A stretch of 64,000 bases of DNA from Rhizobium sp. Leaf371 (lineage in GTDB: Bacteria; Pseudomonadota; Alphaproteobacteria; Rhizobiales; Rhizobiaceae), in the NCBI RefSeq assembly GCF_001424045.1, contig NZ_LMQB01000024.1:1-64000 (forward strand). The letters are read 5' to 3'. Shown piece after piece: positions 60,137 through 64,000 of this stretch. How positions within the stretch are numbered: position 1 is the stretch's first letter; the number at the start of each line of letters is the position of its first letter. The notes below the pieces were generated by a model. The model did not search any database. It was not told the DNA's origin and saw only the letters and a list, made by a program, of their open reading frames with translations. A program made the translations under genes and the position numbers.

Positions 60137-62971
60137 ATGGCAGAATTCCGGCGGCAGACACGACCGGCAGGCAAGGACGGCGAATCCGGCACGGCGCGCA
60201 CGGCCCAGAGTCATACCGGCCAGATCCATACGGGTATCAAGCAGACAGGTATCAAGCAGACAGGCATGGCGCGCACGCTCGCCCGCAAGCGCGGCTTCGC
60301 CCGCGCCGTGCTCGTGGCCGAGCGCCTCGCGCCGCGCGCGCTCTTTCCCCTCGGCGTCGCCTTCCTCTTTCTGTCGGCCGCCTGGTTCGGCCTTTTCCGC
60401 GCCGTGCCGCCGCTGGGTCACGCCGGCCTGCTGCTCGTCTTCGCGCTCGCCTTCATGGCGTCCCTCGTGCCGGTCTTCCGCATCCGCCTGCCCGATGCGC
60501 ATGAGGCCGACCGCCTGCTCGAGGAGCGCAATGCCCTGCCGCACCAAGCCATCGGCGTGCAGGACGACAGGCCGGCCACCGGCGGCGCCTTCGGCGAGGC
60601 GCTCTGGCGCGAGCACCAGAGCCGCATGGCCCGGATGATCGGCGCGCTCGAAACTGGTCTGCCGCGACCCGATATCGCCCGCCATGACGGCTTCGGCCTG
60701 CGCGCGTTGCCGGTGCTGCTCGTGGCCGTTGCCTTCGCCTATTCCTATTCCAACCGCGCCGGGATGGTGTCGGACGCCTTCCGCCTTCCCGAAAACATCG
60801 TGGCCCCGCCGGATGTGCGCATCGATGCCTGGGTGACGCCGCCCGCCTATACCGGCCGCGCGCCGGTCTTCCTCACCGGCCGGCAGGACCAGCCGGCGGC
60901 AGGTGCCGAGAGCGAGACCAAGACCGGGACCGCCGAAGCAAGCGTGCTCCGCATCCCGCAATTCAGCGACGTGACCGTTCGGGTGACGCGTGGCGCGGCA
61001 GCGACCGACACGGCCGTGACCTTCCTCGACAAGGGTGCGAGCGCGGCCATGCCGATCCCGGCGCAGAAGCCGCAGGAGGTCGGCGCGGCCGGACAGGATC
61101 AGGCCGACAATGCCGCCCCCGTCCCGCCGCCCGCTTCTGTCCAGGACACGCCTGCGGGCGCCGAGACCCCGACACCTCCAGGCAACAGCACCCACCTCTA
61201 CAAGATCACCCGCGACGGCACGCTGACGGTCGGCGGCCAGACATGGCAGTTCGCCGTCATTCCCGATGCCGTGCCGGACATCGCCTTCGATGGCGCACCG
61301 CGCGCCACCGTCAATGCCGCGCTGGAAATCCCCTTCATCGCCAAGGACGATTATGGCCTGAGCGAAGCCTTCGCCGAGATCGTGCCGGCAGAGGCACCGC
61401 CCGTCGACGCGACGCCGCTCTATCCCGCGCCCGAATACCGGCTCGACCTGCCGCGCCGCAATGCCAAGGATGCCAAGGCGACGGCCAGCCGCAACCTGTC
61501 GGAACATCCGCTCGCCGGCAAGCGCGTCCGCATCACGCTGGTCGCGCGCGATGCCGCCGGCCAGGAGGGGCGCAGCGCGTCGCAGGAAATCATCCTGCCC
61601 GCTCGCCGCTTCTACCAGCCGCTTGCCGGCGCGGTCGCCGAGGAGCGTCAGGTCATGGCGCTCAACAGCCGGGATCTGCCCCGCGCGATCGAGCTCAACG
61701 ACGCGCTGAACATCCGCCCGGAAGACAACATCCCCAACCTCACCCACTTTCTCCTGCTGCAATCCGCCAAGGGCCGCATGGAGCTTGCGCGCAACGAAGA
61801 GATGATGCGCGGCACCGCCGACTATCTCTGGGAGGTCGCCCTCGGCATCGAGGACGGCAATCTGTCGCTGGCCGAGCGCAATCTGCGCGAAGCCCAGCAG
61901 AAGCTGTCGGATGCGCTGGAACGCAATGCCTCGGACGAGGAGATCGCCAAGGCCATGCAGGAACTGCGCGAGGCGATGAAGCAATTCATGCAGGCCCTCG
62001 CCGAACAGGCGATGAAGAACCCGCAAATGGCCGCGCGACCCAACAGGGAGAACATGCTGAGCAGCAAGGATCTGGACAAGATGATGGACCAGATCGAGAA
62101 CCTCGCCAAATCCGGCTCGAAGGATCAGGCCCGCCAGATGCTGTCGGAAATGCAACGGATGATGAACAATCTCCAGGCCGGCCGTACGCCGCAGGACATG
62201 CAGCAGGGCCAGGACAACAGCGAGATGCGCCAGCAGATGGACAAGCTCGGCGCGCTGATGCAGGAGCAGCAGCGGCTGATGGAGCAGACCTTCAAGCACG
62301 ATCAGGCTCTGCGCAACCGCATGCAGATGGGCGATCCGATGATGGATCAGAACCTGTTCGAGCAGCAGCCCGGCGACCAGAACCAGCAGCAGGACCAGAA
62401 CCAGCAGCAGGGCCAGCAGCAACAGCAGGGCGAACAGCAGCCGGGCGGCGATCAGACCGATCAGATGACCGAGGAACAGCTGCGTCAGGCGTTGAAGGAT
62501 CTGCAAGGCCAGCAGCAGGCGCTGGAAAAGCAGCTCGGCGAGCTGCAGAAGGGTCTCGAAGGCATGGGCATCAAGCCCGGCAAGGGCTTCGGCCAGGCCG
62601 GTCGCGAGATGAAGGGCGCGTCGGGACAGCTCGGCCAGGGCCAGGGCGAACAGGCCGTCGGCAGCCAGGGCCGCGCCCTGCAGGCGCTTCGCGAAGGCGC
62701 GCAGGACATGATGAACCAGATGAGCCAGGGTCAAGGCCAGGGACAGGGTCCGGGCCAGGGCGTGCCGCAATACGGCCAGAACGGCCGTGACCCCCTCGGC
62801 CGCCGCCAGCAGAACCCCGGCCCCGACTTCGGCGACCAGGTGAAGGTTCCCGACGAGATCGACACCCAGCGCGCCCGCGAAATCCTCGACGAAATCCGCC
62901 GCCGCCTCGGCAACAACGTCTCGCCGGAGGTGGAGCGGCAGTATCTGGAGCGGTTGCTGGATATCCGGTGA
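60137..62971 (+). CDS. TIGR02302 family (DUF4175) protein
   Basis: The 944-residue protein is a rhizobial family of unknown role. Two hydrophobic segments occur near 68-115. A large extracytoplasmic beta-rich part (about 200-500) follows, then a coiled-coil-like helical part (about 560-700, with ERNLREAQQKLSDALERNAS) and a Gln-rich low-complexity tail (about 740-800). ATG 60137 is used, but ATG 60266 (MARTLARKRGF) may be the real start because the residues before it are repetitive and not family-like. Confidence 0.85.
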   Translation: MAEFRRQTRPAGKDGESGTARTAQSHTGQIHTGIKQTGIKQTGMARTLARKRGFARAVLVAERLAPRALFPLGVAFLFLSAAWFGLFRAVPPLGHAGLLLVFALAFMASLVPVFRIRLPDAHEADRLLEERNALPHQAIGVQDDRPATGGAFGEALWREHQSRMARMIGALETGLPRPDIARHDGFGLRALPVLLVAVAFAYSYSNRAGMVSDAFRLPENIVAPPDVRIDAWVTPPAYTGRAPVFLTGRQDQPAAGAESETKTGTAEASVLRIPQFSDVTVRVTRGAAATDTAVTFLDKGASAAMPIPAQKPQEVGAAGQDQADNAAPVPPPASVQDTPAGAETPTPPGNSTHLYKITRDGTLTVGGQTWQFAVIPDAVPDIAFDGAPRATVNAALEIPFIAKDDYGLSEAFAEIVPAEAPPVDATPLYPAPEYRLDLPRRNAKDAKATASRNLSEHPLAGKRVRITLVARDAAGQEGRSASQEIILPARRFYQPLAGAVAEERQVMALNSRDLPRAIELNDALNIRPEDNIPNLTHFLLLQSAKGRMELARNEEMMRGTADYLWEVALGIEDGNLSLAERNLREAQQKLSDALERNASDEEIAKAMQELREAMKQFMQALAEQAMKNPQMAARPNRENMLSSKDLDKMMDQIENLAKSGSKDQARQMLSEMQRMMNNLQAGRTPQDMQQGQDNSEMRQQMDKLGALMQEQQRLMEQTFKHDQALRNRMQMGDPMMDQNLFEQQPGDQNQQQDQNQQQGQQQQQGEQQPGGDQTDQMTEEQLRQALKDLQGQQQALEKQLGELQKGLEGMGIKPGKGFGQAGREMKGASGQLGQGQGEQAVGSQGRALQALREGAQDMMNQMSQGQGQGQGPGQGVPQYGQNGRDPLGRRQQNPGPDFGDQVKVPDEIDTQRAREILDEIRRRLGNNVSPEVERQYLERLLDIR
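60233..60262 (+). repeat. 15-bp in-frame tandem duplication
   Basis: GGTATCAAGCAGACA occurs twice, back to back. It encodes GIKQT twice in the N-terminal part of the TIGR02302 protein. Confidence 0.9.
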
Positions 62972-63024
62972 GGTCGCAGTCGGGTCCGCCCCTCATCTGA
63001 CCGTCAATCAGCCCTTAAACCGCC

Positions 63025-63384
63025 TCAGGCGGCCAGTGCCACCGCGACGGCCTTGCGGATATCCGGAAGGCTGAACGGCTTGGCCACGACGTCGATGATC
63101 TTGCCGGCGAGGTCGTCGGCGCGTTCGCGCTGTTCGGCATAGCCGGTCATCAGCAGAATTTTCAGTCCGGGAAAAGCGGCCGCCGCCGCGTGGGCCAGCG
63201 CGATGCCGTCCATGACGGGCATGCGGATGTCGGAGAGCAGGAGGTCGAAGGGGCCACCGCGGAGCTGCTCCAGCCCCTCCGCCCCATCGCCCGCCTGCAC
63301 GACGTCGTGCCCGTCCATCTGCAATGCGCGCGCGACGAAGCGGCGCAGGGAGTCTTCATCCTCGGTAATCAGGATCTTTGCCAT
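63025..63384 (-). CDS. CpdR-like single-domain response regulator
   Basis: The 119-residue receiver has the acidic pair in ITEDED (about 6-10), the phospho-acceptor Asp in LLLSDIRMPVMDG (about 52), the Thr of LLMTGYAEQ and the Lys of AKPFSL. It lacks an output domain. It resembles CpdR-type regulators that steer ClpXP proteolysis in the alphaproteobacterial cell cycle, which is inference from form. ATG 63384 is chosen since GGAGG lies five bases before; an ATG codon just upstream is too close. Confidence 0.85.
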   Translation of the reverse strand: MAKILITEDEDSLRRFVARALQMDGHDVVQAGDGAEGLEQLRGGPFDLLLSDIRMPVMDGIALAHAAAAAFPGLKILLMTGYAEQRERADDLAGKIIDVVAKPFSLPDIRKAVAVALAA

Positions 63385-63474
63385 CATGGCCTCCTAAACA
63401 TCAGAAGCCCACAAGCGCAGAGTTTCCTTTGAAAACCGTAAAGACGGAAAACCTCATAAGCGACGAGGCCGGCC

Positions 63475-64000
63475 TCAGATCTTGTCGGCGTCGCCGGTGA
63501 CCACGCCCACGAAGGGCAGTTCGCGGAAGGCATAGGCGACATCCATGCCATAGCCGACGACGAAATAATCGGGGCATTCGAAGCCGACGAAATCCGCTTC
63601 GAAGTCGATCTCGCGCTTGACCTTCTTGTCGAGGAGGACGGCGATCGAGACCGATTTCGCGCCCCGCTCCAGCATCAGGTCGCGTGCAAAGCGCAGCGTT
63701 CGCCCGGATTCCAGGATATCGTCGATCAGAAGCACGTCGCGGTCGCGCGGGTCGCTGTCGATGTCCTTGATGATCTTGACGCCGCGGGACACCGTCCCGG
63801 TGCCGTAGCTCGACAACGTGATGAATTCGACTTCCGGGGCAAGGCCCGCATGGTGCATGGCGCGGATCAGATCGGCCGCGAAGATGAAGGAGCCCTTGAG
63901 CACCGAGATCACCAGCAGGTCGTCGGTGCGGCCCTTAACGATATCGGCCGCCATCTCCGTGTTGCGCGCGGCAATCACGTCCGGTGAAAACAGCGTCTCG
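63475..64000 (-). CDS. hpt: Hypoxanthine phosphoribosyltransferase (5-prime end beyond the window)
   Basis: At least 175 residues are visible. The enzyme salvages hypoxanthine and guanine with PRPP. The PRPP loop is VLLIDDILESGRTL, preceded by LVISVLKGSFIFAADLIRA, and the C-terminal YGMDVAYAFRELPFVGVV is typical. The frame stays open to the right edge (ETLFSPDVIAARN), matching the expected N-terminal part, so the start lies outside. Confidence 0.93.
   Translation of the reverse strand, partial: ETLFSPDVIAARNTEMAADIVKGRTDDLLVISVLKGSFIFAADLIRAMHHAGLAPEVEFITLSSYGTGTVSRGVKIIKDIDSDPRDRDVLLIDDILESGRTLRFARDLMLERGAKSVSIAVLLDKKVKREIDFEADFVGFECPDYFVVGYGMDVAYAFRELPFVGVVTGDADKI

Noticed and set aside
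59843-62770. A 975-codon leftward open frame opposite lysA and the TIGR02302 gene
   Set aside because: Spans two real genes on the other strand and reads as Leu-rich low complexity from Gln-rich codons.

Overview
The window looks like a chromosomal segment from a Rhizobiaceae alphaproteobacterium (Rhizobium, Agrobacterium or Ciceribacter type). It is GC-rich. It carries the order lysC-ptsP-prfA-prmC-DUF4167, a secA next to a parvulin gene, argH-lptM-lysA-TIGR02302, and a Rhizobiales-style rRNA promoter at the left edge that fires out of the window. I cannot name the species from sequence alone.

Layout, left to right. Positions 1-360 hold a leftward promoter, probably of an rRNA operon. Positions 361-11100 hold an M23 cell-wall peptidase, a one-carbon cluster (split methylenetetrahydrofolate reductase plus a formyltransferase), clpB, a Nudix-DUF429 fusion gene, a small Cys-rich secreted protein and a DUF4167 protein. 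Positions 11500-17200 are a leftward block: lysC, ptsP, prfA and prmC. Positions 17400-23700 hold ubiG, DUF1178, a nitrilase-like amidase, grxC, comF, a BioC-like methyltransferase, an Flp pilin, mutT and a GNAT gene. Then come argJ, a periplasmic parvulin, secA, a LysE exporter, a flippase-acetyltransferase pair and an acyl-CoA synthetase.

From about 35560 to 41400 the composition changes sharply to AT-rich. This acquired segment holds a secreted beta-helix protein, a phage-type ABA-sandwich protein, a GT8-KpsC-like fusion glycosyltransferase, a methyltransferase, and a capsule-type ABC-2 permease without an ATPase. GC-rich kdsA and kpsF, which supply Kdo precursors, follow at once. Together these suggest a surface polysaccharide (K-antigen or capsule) locus, and it is the most interesting part of the window.

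From 43500 to 64000 the window returns to core genes: tRNA-Leu(CAA), a YqaA-type membrane protein, dsbB, an HNH nuclease, alkA, gluQ, a YihY protein, an SDR, cobalamin adenosyltransferase, rhomboid, etfBA, 3-hydroxybutyryl-CoA dehydrogenase, a membrane sulfatase-like enzyme, tlpA, argH, lptM, lysA, a TIGR02302 protein, a CpdR-like response regulator, and hpt, which runs off the right edge. No IS element, CRISPR array or complete prophage was seen.
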